A stretch of DNA of 64,000 bases. Source: Actinopolymorpha rutila (GTDB lineage Bacteria; Actinomycetota; Actinomycetes; Propionibacteriales; Actinopolymorphaceae). The position numbers and the translations under genes were made by a program. How positions within the stretch are numbered: the first letter of the stretch is position 1; each line of letters begins with the position of its first letter. Shown here in pieces: positions 16,722 through 24,132 of the stretch. The notes under the pieces were generated by a model. That model had not been told where the DNA came from and made no database searches. It saw only the letters and a list, made by a program, of their open reading frames with translations. Location of the stretch: assembly GCF_013407855.1 (NCBI RefSeq), contig NZ_JACBZH010000001.1:3348001-3412000 (forward strand), read 5' to 3'.

Positions 16722-17617
16722 GACTGTCGATTCTGGACCACGGCCACCGCCGTCGCGTGAAGATCTTCCTGACACTTACCTCCGTGACGTCGCGGGTGGA
16801 CAGTCCGGACATCGTGAAGATGCTGCTGTATCGGCCCGGCTTCCTCACCCGTCCGCTGCTGGAGCTCACCGCCGACGCGATGCGGGGGCCGTCGTACTGG
16901 ACGGCGGGGGAGCGGGAGTACCTCGCGATGTGCACCGCGCAACTGCACCGGTGCCCGTTCTGCATCGACTCCCACGCCGAGCTCACCCGGATCGCCGGCA
17001 ACGGCGAGATCGACCCTGACGACCCGGCCTCGGCCCGGCCACAACTGCGGGCCGTCCGGGAGTTCCTCGACCTGATCAGCGATACGCCGGACGGTGTGAA
17101 CACCGCGGCGGTCGCCGGCCTCCCGGACCTCACCGATCTCCCGGACGGCGCGGTGCTGGAAGCGCTGCGCGTCAACCTGGTGTGGAACATCGTCAACCGT
17201 CTGGCCAACGCATTCGGCTTCGACCTCCGCGAAGGCCAGTTGCACAGCGGCACCCGCGCTCTGCACCGGTTCGGCTACCGCTTCCCGTCCTTCCTCCTCG
17301 CCGACGGACCTGTCACCGATCTCGGCGACGACGTGGCCAACCTGCGCCACGCGGTGCTGGACGCGCCCGCCACCACGGAACCGGCGTTGCGGGCCGCCGC
17401 CGCGACGGGTGAACTGGTCCCCGAACCATGGCAGCCCTACGCCCAGGCCGTCCGCGACGCGTCGTACCGGATCACCGGCGCCGACATCGACCGGCTCATC
17501 GCAGCCGGGTGCTCGCAGGACCAGATCTTCGAGGTCACCGTCGCGGCGGCACTCGGCGCCGCGCTCCGCGGCTTCGACGCCGGCCGGAAGGCACTGGAGC
17601 AGAAAACCATCCGCTGA
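16718..17617 (+). CDS. AhpD-like/carboxymuconolactone-decarboxylase-fold protein
   Basis: A 299-residue all-helical protein with the peroxidase-related signature [16 protein letters not shown] at about residues 80-96: a CxxC pair followed by a histidine, as in AhpD alkylhydroperoxidases. A second helical half without cysteines suggests a duplicated CMD fold. Predicted role is thiol-dependent peroxide reduction in the cytoplasm; the true substrate is unknown. Its ATG overlaps the sigma factor stop (ATGA at 16718-16721), making it the third gene of ECF42 module 1 and hinting that the module answers oxidative or electrophile stress. Confidence 0.8.
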   Translation: MRLSILDHGHRRRVKIFLTLTSVTSRVDSPDIVKMLLYRPGFLTRPLLELTADAMRGPSYWTAGEREYLAMCTAQLHRCPFCIDSHAELTRIAGNGEIDPDDPASARPQLRAVREFLDLISDTPDGVNTAAVAGLPDLTDLPDGAVLEALRVNLVWNIVNRLANAFGFDLREGQLHSGTRALHRFGYRFPSFLLADGPVTDLGDDVANLRHAVLDAPATTEPALRAAAATGELVPEPWQPYAQAVRDASYRITGADIDRLIAAGCSQDQIFEVTVAAALGAALRGFDAGRKALEQKTIR

Positions 17618-17619
17618 AG

Positions 17620-17656
17620 TGTCGAGGAGTGTCGAGAACGGCCGCGGCCGTTCGTC
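17620..17656 (+). promoter_or_regulatory. ECF42-class promoter A2 before the VOC gene
   Basis: TGTCGA occurs twice ten bases apart (17620-17625 and 17630-17635). The second copy is followed after 17 bases by CGTC (17653-17656), 42 bases before the VOC start. This repeats promoter A1 in -35, spacer length and -10, and the spacers share a GGCC-x-GTT segment just before CGTC. Confidence 0.7.
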
Positions 17657-17697
17657 CTCCGGTGCGTCAACCGACGCTTGCACCGAAAGGACCGGCA

Positions 17698-18039
17698 ATG
17701 CCGACAACGCACGGACAGATCAACTGGATCGAACTACCTGCCGCCGATACCGCCAAGGCTCGCGCCTTCTACGGCGGTCTGTTCGGCTGGGAGACCAGCG
17801 AGTTCCCCGGCGACTACCACGTGATCGGCAACGGACCGGAGGGCGCGATCGTGCCGCGGGAGGATGGGTTCAGCCACCCCCGGGTCTACTTCGCCACCGA
17901 GGACATGGACGCCTCGGTCAAGCAGGTCCACGAACTCGGCGGCGCAAGGGCGGAAACCCAAACGGTTCCCGGGATCGGGCGAATCGCGCACTGCCACGAC
18001 GATCAGGGCACGCCCTTCAGTCTTTTCGAACCCGCGTAG
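17698..18039 (+). CDS. VOC/glyoxalase-family protein under promoter A2
   Basis: A 113-residue single-module VOC protein from the ATG at 17698 with AAAGGA upstream. It begins GQINWIELPAADTAKARAFY and continues LFGWETSEFPGDYH and PGIGRIAHCHDDQGTPFSLF, the usual beta-alpha-beta-beta-beta pattern seen in glyoxalase-like and bleomycin-resistance-like proteins. Dimers of such proteins bind a metal or a hydrophobic ligand. It has its own ECF42-type promoter and a strong terminator hairpin, so it is a monocistronic member of the module 1 regulon. Confidence 0.8.
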   Translation: MPTTHGQINWIELPAADTAKARAFYGGLFGWETSEFPGDYHVIGNGPEGAIVPREDGFSHPRVYFATEDMDASVKQVHELGGARAETQTVPGIGRIAHCHDDQGTPFSLFEPA

Positions 18040-18054
18040 CACAGCTGACCGGCC

Positions 18055-18090
18055 GGGTGTGGGAGAGGCGGGCCGGCTTCTCCCACACCC
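18055..18090 (+). terminator. 12-bp perfect stem-loop after the VOC gene
   Basis: GGGTGTGGGAGA (18055-18066) pairs exactly with TCTCCCACACCC (18079-18090) around a 12-base GC-rich loop, starting 15 bases after the VOC stop. It is a strong hairpin without a T-run, as is common for actinomycete terminators, and separates the VOC gene from the next methyltransferase. Confidence 0.7.
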
Positions 18091-18118
18091 AGCATCGCCC
18101 GGAGCAGATCCTTGGTAG

Positions 18119-18781
18119 GTGAAGCAGCGAGTACTCCAGGCGATTCATCGGTTCAACCGCGCTCATCCGTGGGAGCACAACGCCCACTACCACCCGTGGA
18201 TCATGCGGCGACTGCCCAGACAGTTTGGTGCTGCCCTGGACGTCGGCTGCGGCAGCGGTGACCTGGCCAGGCTGCTGGCGACACGCGCCGAAGTTGTGGA
18301 CGGCTTCGACGCCGACCCACAGATCATCGCTGTCGCTCGGGAGCGCACCTGTCCGAGCGCCCGAGTGAGCTTCTTGGTCGGGGATGCACTCACCGACATC
18401 CCGCCCGGTTCCTACGACGACGTCATCACCTGCGTCGCGGCCGTCCACCATCTGCCGTTCACCGACGCGATCGATCTCTTCCGCCGGCGGCTCGCTCCCG
18501 GGGGGACGCTGGTGATCGTCGGCCTGTACGACGAATGCACGTTCGGCGACTACCTGTTCGGCGCGGCGTCCGTTCCGCTGAACCTCGCTATGGGATGGCT
18601 CAAGAACACGCCTCGCCGGGCACCGAGGCCGGCATCGGTGGCCGCCAGATCCCGGCCGGCGGAGATGACCTTTTCCGAGATCGCGAGTGATGCCCGGACC
18701 GCACTGCCCGGCGTACGCCTTCGTCGTCGGCTGTTCTGGCGCTACACGCTGGTCTGGCACCAGCCCCTCCTGGACCCATAG
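18119..18781 (+). CDS. SAM-dependent methyltransferase
   Basis: A 220-residue class I methyltransferase starting at a GTG (18119). Motif I is LDVGCGSGDLARLLA at about 40; DDVITCVAAVHHLPFTDAID and LAPGGTLVIVGLY follow as motifs IV and VI. A hydrophobic segment SVPLNLAMGWLKN near residue 155 is typical of the ubiquinone/menaquinone-like and Methyltransf_25 group found beside ECF genes. Acceptor unknown. It is separated from the VOC gene by a terminator, so it is probably transcribed on its own. Confidence 0.75.
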   Translation: MKQRVLQAIHRFNRAHPWEHNAHYHPWIMRRLPRQFGAALDVGCGSGDLARLLATRAEVVDGFDADPQIIAVARERTCPSARVSFLVGDALTDIPPGSYDDVITCVAAVHHLPFTDAIDLFRRRLAPGGTLVIVGLYDECTFGDYLFGAASVPLNLAMGWLKNTPRRAPRPASVAARSRPAEMTFSEIASDARTALPGVRLRRRLFWRYTLVWHQPLLDP

Positions 18782-18813
18782 GTAATGGACAGCTTCCGGA
18801 CTTCACAGTGCTT

Positions 18814-20307
18814 TCACGGGCCGGTCCTCTCGTAGTGAGGGACCGCGGCAGCGGCCGACCGCCTCGATGGCCGCATGGTCGCGACCAGGACGGCGAGCCC
18901 GGCGAAGATGACCGCGACGAGCACGCCGGTGACGTGCAGGCCGGCGGTGAACGCCTCCCGCGCGGCGTGCAACAGGTCCGCGCCCTGACCGGCGGGGAGC
19001 TGTCGGCTCTCGGCGACCGCACCGGCCAGCGAGTCCGACGTACCGCCCATCCGTGAGCGGTAGACGACCGCGGCCACCACGCCGAGCACCGCGAACCCGA
19101 GCGAACCGCCGAGGTAGTTGCCGGTCTCCGACATCGAGGCCGCCGAGCCGGCGCGCTCCGGTGGCACGGATCCCACGATCAGCCCGGTGCCCAGCGCGAA
19201 CAGCGGGCCGGTGCCCAGCGCCAGTACGGCGATGCCGGCCATCACCAGCGGCAGTGAGCCCGCACCGCCGACGGCAACCAGGAGCACGGCACCCGACGAC
19301 GACACCACCAGGCCGCCGGCGATCGCGGTGGTCCGGCTCACCCGCCGGGCCAGCGCCGGCGCGGCCAGGGTGCCGACCGCGACGGCCAGGCCCATGGGGG
19401 CGAACAACACCGCCGACGCGAGCGGGGAGAAGCCCAGCACGCTCTGCAGGTACTGCGTCACCACCAGGCCCGTGCCGGCCATGGCGACGCCGGCGAACAC
19501 CAGCGCGAGGAGAGCGGCCGTCAACGGCCGGTTGCGCAACAGCCGCAGGTCCAGCAGCGGCGCGTCCAGCCGAAGTTGCCGGCGTACGAACACGTATCCG
19601 GCGACGGCTCCGACGACGACAGCTACCACCGGTACGGCTCGAACGCCCTCCACAGCCACTTGCTTGCCGCCGTACACGATCGTCAGCACCGCCAGGAGGG
19701 ACAGCCCGACGCTGGTCGGGTCCGGCCGCCCGGCCCGGTCACTGCGGAACTCCGGCAGCAGGGACGGTCCGGCCAGCGGCAGCAGCACCATCGCCGGCAC
19801 GGCGGCCAGGAACACCGACCCCCACCAGAAGTGCTGGAGCAGCAGCCCGGCGAGCACGGGCCCGAGCGCGCCGCCGGTGAACTGGCACGCCGCCCAGATC
19901 GCGATGGCCTGTCCGCGCCTGCGGTCGTCGCCGAACATGTTGGTGATCAAGGCCAACGTGGACGGCGCCAGGGTCGCACCGGCCACGCCCAGGAACGCGC
20001 GGGCGATGATCAGCGTCAGGGGACTGGTCGCGAAGGCGGCCAGGACCGACATCACCGCGAATGCCGCTCCACCGATCATGAGCAACCGCCTGCGGCCGAT
20101 CCGGTCCCCGAGGGTGCCCATCGTGATGACCATGCCGGCCACCAGGAACCCGTAGCTGTCGCTGATCCACAGTTGCTGGACGTTGGTGGCACCCAGGTCG
20201 GCGCTCAGCTGCGGCAGCGCCAGGAGCAGTGCCGTCTGGTCCATGGCGACGAAAAGTGCCGGCAGCACGAGGACGAGCAGCCCCAGCGCCGCCCGGTTGA
20301 ATCGCAT
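18814..20307 (-). CDS. DHA2-type (14-helix) MFS drug exporter
   Basis: A 497-residue EmrB/QacA-type MFS pump. I place the start at the ATG at 20307 (MRFNRAALGLLVL) because the first helix follows at once; a longer in-frame start at 20508 would read through promoter DNA. Signatures are FVAMDQTALLLALPQLSADL in helix 1, LWISDSYGFLVAG, GTLGDRIGRRRLLMIG in the helix 2-3 loop and GPVLAGLLLQHFWW for the antiporter motif C. It should export hydrophobic drugs against protons. It is transcribed divergently from ECF42 module 2, from a promoter with the same TGTCAA-N17-CGAC code. Confidence 0.85.
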   Translation of the reverse strand: MRFNRAALGLLVLVLPALFVAMDQTALLLALPQLSADLGATNVQQLWISDSYGFLVAGMVITMGTLGDRIGRRRLLMIGGAAFAVMSVLAAFATSPLTLIIARAFLGVAGATLAPSTLALITNMFGDDRRRGQAIAIWAACQFTGGALGPVLAGLLLQHFWWGSVFLAAVPAMVLLPLAGPSLLPEFRSDRAGRPDPTSVGLSLLAVLTIVYGGKQVAVEGVRAVPVVAVVVGAVAGYVFVRRQLRLDAPLLDLRLLRNRPLTAALLALVFAGVAMAGTGLVVTQYLQSVLGFSPLASAVLFAPMGLAVAVGTLAAPALARRVSRTTAIAGGLVVSSSGAVLLVAVGGAGSLPLVMAGIAVLALGTGPLFALGTGLIVGSVPPERAGSAASMSETGNYLGGSLGFAVLGVVAAVVYRSRMGGTSDSLAGAVAESRQLPAGQGADLLHAAREAFTAGLHVTGVLVAVIFAGLAVLVATMRPSRRSAAAAVPHYERTGP

Positions 20308-20357
20308 CCCGATGACTCCGCGTTCTCTCGGTGTTCCATTCGACGGTTCGCCGGTCT

Positions 20358-20384
20358 GTCGGAGCGGCCGTCGGCTTCTTGACA
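20358..20384 (-). promoter_or_regulatory. ECF42-class promoter B1 for the MFS pump (TGTCAA-N17-CGAC)
   Basis: On the minus strand TGTCAA (20384-20379) is followed after 17 bases by CGAC (20361-20358), 50 bases upstream of the MFS ATG. It is an inverted twin of promoter B2 on the other strand, sharing also C-T-C just before the -10. Both differ from the module 1 promoters at the fifth base of the -35 and the third base of the -10. Confidence 0.65.
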
Positions 20385-20524
20385 TCGACGCGACGGAAGG
20401 ATCGGGTTGGTTTCGGTTCGGGGCGTGGCCCGGAGCGTGGTTCGGGCCATGGCCCGGAAGGGACGAACCTCGTGATCCGGGCGCACGACGTCGCGAAACT
20501 CGTGCCAAAGTTCTGTCCGGGGGA

Positions 20525-20551
20525 TGTCAAGACAGCCTTTGCGGCTCCGAC
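20525..20551 (+). promoter_or_regulatory. ECF42-class promoter B2 for module 2 (TGTCAA-N17-CGAC)
   Basis: TGTCAA at 20525-20530 is followed after exactly 17 bases by CGAC at 20548-20551, 51 bases before the DGPF ATG at 20603. It points away from promoter B1, with about 140 bases between the two -35 elements. It is probably recognised by the sigma factor encoded at 20971. Confidence 0.65.
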
Positions 20552-20602
20552 CAACCGGTCGAAGGGCCCCGCCGGGGCTCGCGAAGCACGAGGGAGAACG
20601 AC

Positions 20603-20974
20603 ATGAAGTTCCTGATCAGCATGCACATCAACCCGGCTGTCCTGGAGTCGCTGACCGACGAGGAGAAGGAGGCGATCGGGGATGGCCACGGCAGGTTCAT
20701 CCAGGGGCTGAAGGAGTCCGGAGAGCTGATCAACACGCTGGCGCTGGTCGATCCGTCCCAGGCGGCCGTGGTGACCGTACGAAACGGCCAGCCGGCGGTG
20801 ACCGACGGGCCCTTCCTGGAGTCGAAGGAGTTCCTCGGCGGCTTCTACCTGATCGACTGCGAGAACAAGGAACGGGCGCTCGAACTCGCCGCCCGGATCC
20901 CGGACACTGCGATCGAGGGACTGGGAGTCGAGGTGCGGCAGGTGATGTTCGCCGACGGAAACCTGGACGCATGA
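20603..20974 (+). CDS. DGPF/YCII-domain protein of ECF42 module 2
   Basis: A 123-residue YCII-fold protein with the exact VTDGPFLESKEFLGGFYLID signature that gave the DGPF family its name. Its overall pattern (MKFLISMHINPAVLESL, then ERALELAARIP) parallels the module 1 protein at 15085. It starts at an ATG with AGGGAG upstream and ends in an ATGA overlap with the sigma gene. The biochemical role of the family is not established; synteny with ECF42 is the strongest clue. Confidence 0.85.
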   Translation: MKFLISMHINPAVLESLTDEEKEAIGDGHGRFIQGLKESGELINTLALVDPSQAAVVTVRNGQPAVTDGPFLESKEFLGGFYLIDCENKERALELAARIPDTAIEGLGVEVRQVMFADGNLDA

Positions 20975-22182
20975 CCGCACCGGCCGTCGAGGACCTGCTC
21001 CGCGAGCTGACGCCGCAGGTCCTCGGCGCGCTGGTACGCCGGCACGGCCAGTTCGAGGACTGCGAGGACGCCGTACAGGAGGCCGTCCTCGCCGCCACCG
21101 CGCAGTGGCCGGCCGACGGTGTGCCGAACAACCCGCACGGCTGGCTGGTGACCGTCGCGTCCCGTCGGCTGATCGACCACATGCGTAGCGACCACGCGCG
21201 CCGGGAGCGGGAGTCGGCGGCCGCCACCGAGGTGGTGCCCGAGGACGTGCCGGACACCGACGACACGCTCGTGTTGCTGTTCCTGTGCTGCCATCCGGCG
21301 CTGACGCCGTCCTCGCAGACCGCCCTGACGCTACGGGCGGTCGGCGGCCTCACCACGGCCGAGATAGCCCGTGCGTTCCTGGTGCCCGAGGCCACGATGG
21401 CGGCCAGGATCAGCCGTGCCAAGCAGCGCATCAGGGTTGCCGGAAGCTCGTTCACGTTGCCGTCGGGTGCGGAGCGAGAGGATCGGCTACGGGTGGTCCT
21501 GCACGTGCTCTACCTGATCTTCAACGAGGGCTACACCGCCTCCTCCGGCAGCGAGCTGCACCGGGCCGACCTTGCGTACGAGGCGATCCGGCTGGCGAGA
21601 ATGGTGCGCGCACAGCTCCCGGACAACAGCGAGGTGGCCGGCCTGCTCGCGCTGATGTTGCTCAACCACGCCCGCCGGGAGGCGCGTACGACAGCCTCCG
21701 GTGACCTGGTGCCGCTTGGGGAGCAGGACCGGACGAGCTGGGATCGGGACCTGGTCGAGGAGGGAACCGAGCTCGTCAAGGCCTCGCTGGCCGGCCCGGA
21801 GCTCGGGCCCTACCAGCTCCAGGCCGCCATCGCCGCCACCCACTCCGACGCGGACACGGCCGAGGAGACCAACTGGGCGCAGGTGCACGCGCTGTACCTC
21901 ATCCTGGAACGCATCGCGCCCAACCCGATGGTCACCCTCAACCGCGCGATCGCGCTCGCCGAGACCGAGGGCCCGCCGGCCGGCCTGGCCCTGCTGGCCA
22001 CCCTCGACAGTGACGAACGGATGGCCGGCCACCACCGGCTGTTGTCCGTACGAGCACATCTGCTGGAGAAGACCGGTGACCTGGCCGGGGCGTACGAGAA
22101 CTACCGCCGCGCCGCGAAGGCCACCGCCAGCCTCGCCGAGCAACGTCATCTACAGGCACGTGCCGCCAGGCTGAGGCCGTAG
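20971..22182 (+). CDS. ECF42-type sigma factor with TPR-like tail (module 2)
   Basis: A 403-residue paralogue of the module 1 sigma. Region 2 includes VLGALVRRHGQFEDCEDAVQ and GWLVTVASRRLIDHMRSDHA; region 4 includes QTALTLRAVGGLTTAEIARA and ATMAARISRAKQRIRV; FLCCHPALTP in the linker is an ECF42 hallmark. The C-terminal half carries the helical extension ending HLLEKTGDLAGAYENYRRAA. Its promoter class (TGTCAA-N17-CGAC) differs from module 1, so residue changes in the region 2.4 and 4.2 recognition helices are expected. Likely controls itself and the divergent MFS pump. Confidence 0.85.
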   Translation: MTAPAVEDLLRELTPQVLGALVRRHGQFEDCEDAVQEAVLAATAQWPADGVPNNPHGWLVTVASRRLIDHMRSDHARRERESAAATEVVPEDVPDTDDTLVLLFLCCHPALTPSSQTALTLRAVGGLTTAEIARAFLVPEATMAARISRAKQRIRVAGSSFTLPSGAEREDRLRVVLHVLYLIFNEGYTASSGSELHRADLAYEAIRLARMVRAQLPDNSEVAGLLALMLLNHARREARTTASGDLVPLGEQDRTSWDRDLVEEGTELVKASLAGPELGPYQLQAAIAATHSDADTAEETNWAQVHALYLILERIAPNPMVTLNRAIALAETEGPPAGLALLATLDSDERMAGHHRLLSVRAHLLEKTGDLAGAYENYRRAAKATASLAEQRHLQARAARLRP

Positions 22183-22183
22183 A

Positions 22184-23368
22184 TCAAGGGCGCTTCGCCG
22201 ACAGCGGTCCGCCTTCGCCGAAGGCGATGCCGGCGAAGCGTTCCCCGATGAGGCGATGCGTGGCGGCGTCCGGGTGAACCTCGTCGGGCAACGGGAGTTC
22301 GGCGAAGTCCTCTTCACCGTAGAGCTCCCGGCCGTCGAGGTAGTACAGGTTCGGGTCGTCGACCGACCGTTGCGCGACGACGCGGGCCAGCTCGTCCCGG
22401 ATCACTGTCAAAGTCAGCTTGCCGACTGCGCGCTCGGCCGGATCGCCGGTGGCCCGGAATCGCAACTCTCCCGCACCGAGGGATTCGAAGTCGAACGCCA
22501 ACGGGCCAGGTGTGTCCTCCTGGATCGGACAGTAGATGGCGGAGACGACCAGCAGGGGAGTGGTCGGGTGACCCTCGCGGACCGTGTCGAGAAACCCGTG
22601 CACGGCAGGGGTGAACGCGCGCAGCCGCATCAGGTCGGCGTTGACGACGTTGATACCGATCTTGACGCTGATCAGGTCGGCACGGCTGTCCCGCATCACC
22701 CGTGCGGTGAACGGGTCCAGGAGCGCACCGCCGCCGAAGCCCAGGTTGGTCAGCTCCACACCACCGAGGGAGGCGGCGAGTGCCGGCCAGGTGGTGCTGG
22801 GGCTCGTGGCGTTGGAGCCGTGGCTGATGGAGCTTCCGTGGTGCAGCCACACCGGACGCTCCTTGTCCGGCGTGGGCTGGACGGGCGCGTTCGTACGCAG
22901 GGCGACGAGTTCGGTGGTCTCGTTGTGGGGCAGCCAGATCTCGACGTTCTTCGTCCGCGCGGGCAGGCCGTCGAAGGCGACCGTGCCGACAGGTCCGGGC
23001 CGGTGCTCGGCGGTGCCGGTGGCCAGGTCGACGGTGATGGTGTCACCACCGGTCGCGACGGCCTGGCCGGCAAGGTGTCCGTCGACCAGCAGGTCGTGGA
23101 CGCCGTCCGGGCGAGGTGGTGCGCCCGGATAGATCCGCCTGGTGGGCAGCACGTCCAGTTCGACGGACGTCGCCTCGGTACGGAAGACCAGTCGCACGCC
23201 GGACGGCTGGGACTCCGCCATGGCCAGCTGCGGGTCCGTGTTCTGTGCGCGAGCCCATGCGGGAAGCCGGTGCGGCAGCAGGCCGCGTTCGGTCCGCTCC
23301 CACTCCGCGGCACCGCGCAGGAGGTCGGGGCCGATGGGCACGGCGATCCAGTCGTTTCGATCGGGCAT
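22184..23368 (-). CDS. SGNH hydrolase with N-terminal carbohydrate-esterase-type domain
   Basis: A 394-residue two-domain hydrolase. Residues about 1-170 form a beta-rich N-terminal domain; the SGNH core follows. Block I is HHGSSISHGSNA with the nucleophile serine at about 180, block II is NLGFGGGALLDPF, block III is KIGINVVNADL and block V is LPDEVHPDAATHRL with the catalytic Asp and His. It has no signal peptide, so it should act in the cytoplasm as an acyl- or carbohydrate-esterase. It starts two bases after the stop of a TetR gene, in one leftward operon, so its substrate is probably also the TetR ligand. Confidence 0.8.
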   Translation of the reverse strand: MPDRNDWIAVPIGPDLLRGAAEWERTERGLLPHRLPAWARAQNTDPQLAMAESQPSGVRLVFRTEATSVELDVLPTRRIYPGAPPRPDGVHDLLVDGHLAGQAVATGGDTITVDLATGTAEHRPGPVGTVAFDGLPARTKNVEIWLPHNETTELVALRTNAPVQPTPDKERPVWLHHGSSISHGSNATSPSTTWPALAASLGGVELTNLGFGGGALLDPFTARVMRDSRADLISVKIGINVVNADLMRLRAFTPAVHGFLDTVREGHPTTPLLVVSAIYCPIQEDTPGPLAFDFESLGAGELRFRATGDPAERAVGKLTLTVIRDELARVVAQRSVDDPNLYYLDGRELYGEEDFAELPLPDEVHPDAATHRLIGERFAGIAFGEGGPLSAKRP

Positions 23369-23370
23369 GG

Positions 23371-23946
23371 TTACCTCGGGTTTCTCGGCCAGTTGCGCAG
23401 CAGGGCGTCGAGAGCGTCCAGAAGCCGTTCCCAGGTCTGCTGGGAGTCGGGGGAGCTGTGGTCGAATCCTCCGCCCGCCTCCAGGGCCACGTAGCCCCGG
23501 AAGAAGCTGCCCAGCAGGCGAACGGCGTGCGTCTGGTCCGGTTCGGTCAGGTCGTAGGCGCGCAGGATCGCGCGGGTGAACTCGGCGTGCCGAACTCCGG
23601 CACTCGCCGCTGCCGTCTCCGGATCGAGCCGATGCTGTGCGGCGGCGTAACGGCCGGGGTGTTCGCGGGCGTAGTCGCGGTAGACGTTCGCCAGTGCTGT
23701 CAACGCGTCCTTGCCCGCCCGGCCGGCCAGTGCGGAGGCGGCCCGGTCGGCCATCTCCTCCAACGCCAGCAGGGCGATCCGGGTCTTCAGGCCCTCCGAG
23801 CTGTCCAGGTGCCAGTACAGGCTGGCGACCTTCACGTCGAACCGCCTGGCCAGCGCCGAGACGGTCACCTGGTCGAAGCCCTTCTCGTCCGCCAGCTCGG
23901 CTCCTGCCCGAACGAGCCGCTCGGCAGTCAGTCCTGCGCGCGCCAT
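23371..23946 (-). CDS. TetR-family repressor of the SGNH hydrolase
   Basis: A 191-residue TetR regulator. The ATG at 23946 (MARAGLTAERLV) is preferred over an in-frame one at 23958. The helix-turn-helix is FDQVTVSALARRFDVKVASL followed by YWHLDS, typical of TetR_C (WHG-type) regulators where YxH replaces the usual YYHF. The C-terminal domain has GSFFRGYVALEAGGGFDH. A 33-base inverted repeat 36 bases upstream is the likely operator, giving an autoregulated repressor-hydrolase pair. Confidence 0.8.
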   Translation of the reverse strand: MARAGLTAERLVRAGAELADEKGFDQVTVSALARRFDVKVASLYWHLDSSEGLKTRIALLALEEMADRAASALAGRAGKDALTALANVYRDYAREHPGRYAAAQHRLDPETAAASAGVRHAEFTRAILRAYDLTEPDQTHAVRLLGSFFRGYVALEAGGGFDHSSPDSQQTWERLLDALDALLRNWPRNPR

Positions 23947-23981
23947 GATCGCGATCATCCTCTCGCTTCCCGAAAGATGCT

Positions 23982-24014
23982 ACACCTGTCCCTAAACGCC
24001 TTAGGGGCAGGTGT
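23982..24014. promoter_or_regulatory. operator-like 14-bp inverted repeat of the TetR-SGNH operon
   Basis: ACACCTGTCCCTAA (23982-23995) and TTAGGGGCAGGTGT (24001-24014) are reverse complements at 13 of 14 bases around five spacer bases, with a CCCTAA/TTAGGG core. It lies upstream of the TetR start and 118 bases before the divergent glycosyltransferase, so it could serve both. Confidence 0.65.
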
Positions 24015-24132
24015 GCGCTCTCGGTGGCCACGACCCAGGCGGCCATTCCCCGGCCATTCCCCGCCCAATGGCGCGACTCCTGGCCGCCGCGAAGTTTGCT
24101 CCGCGGTCGGACAGGTGAGATTTCCCTTCACC

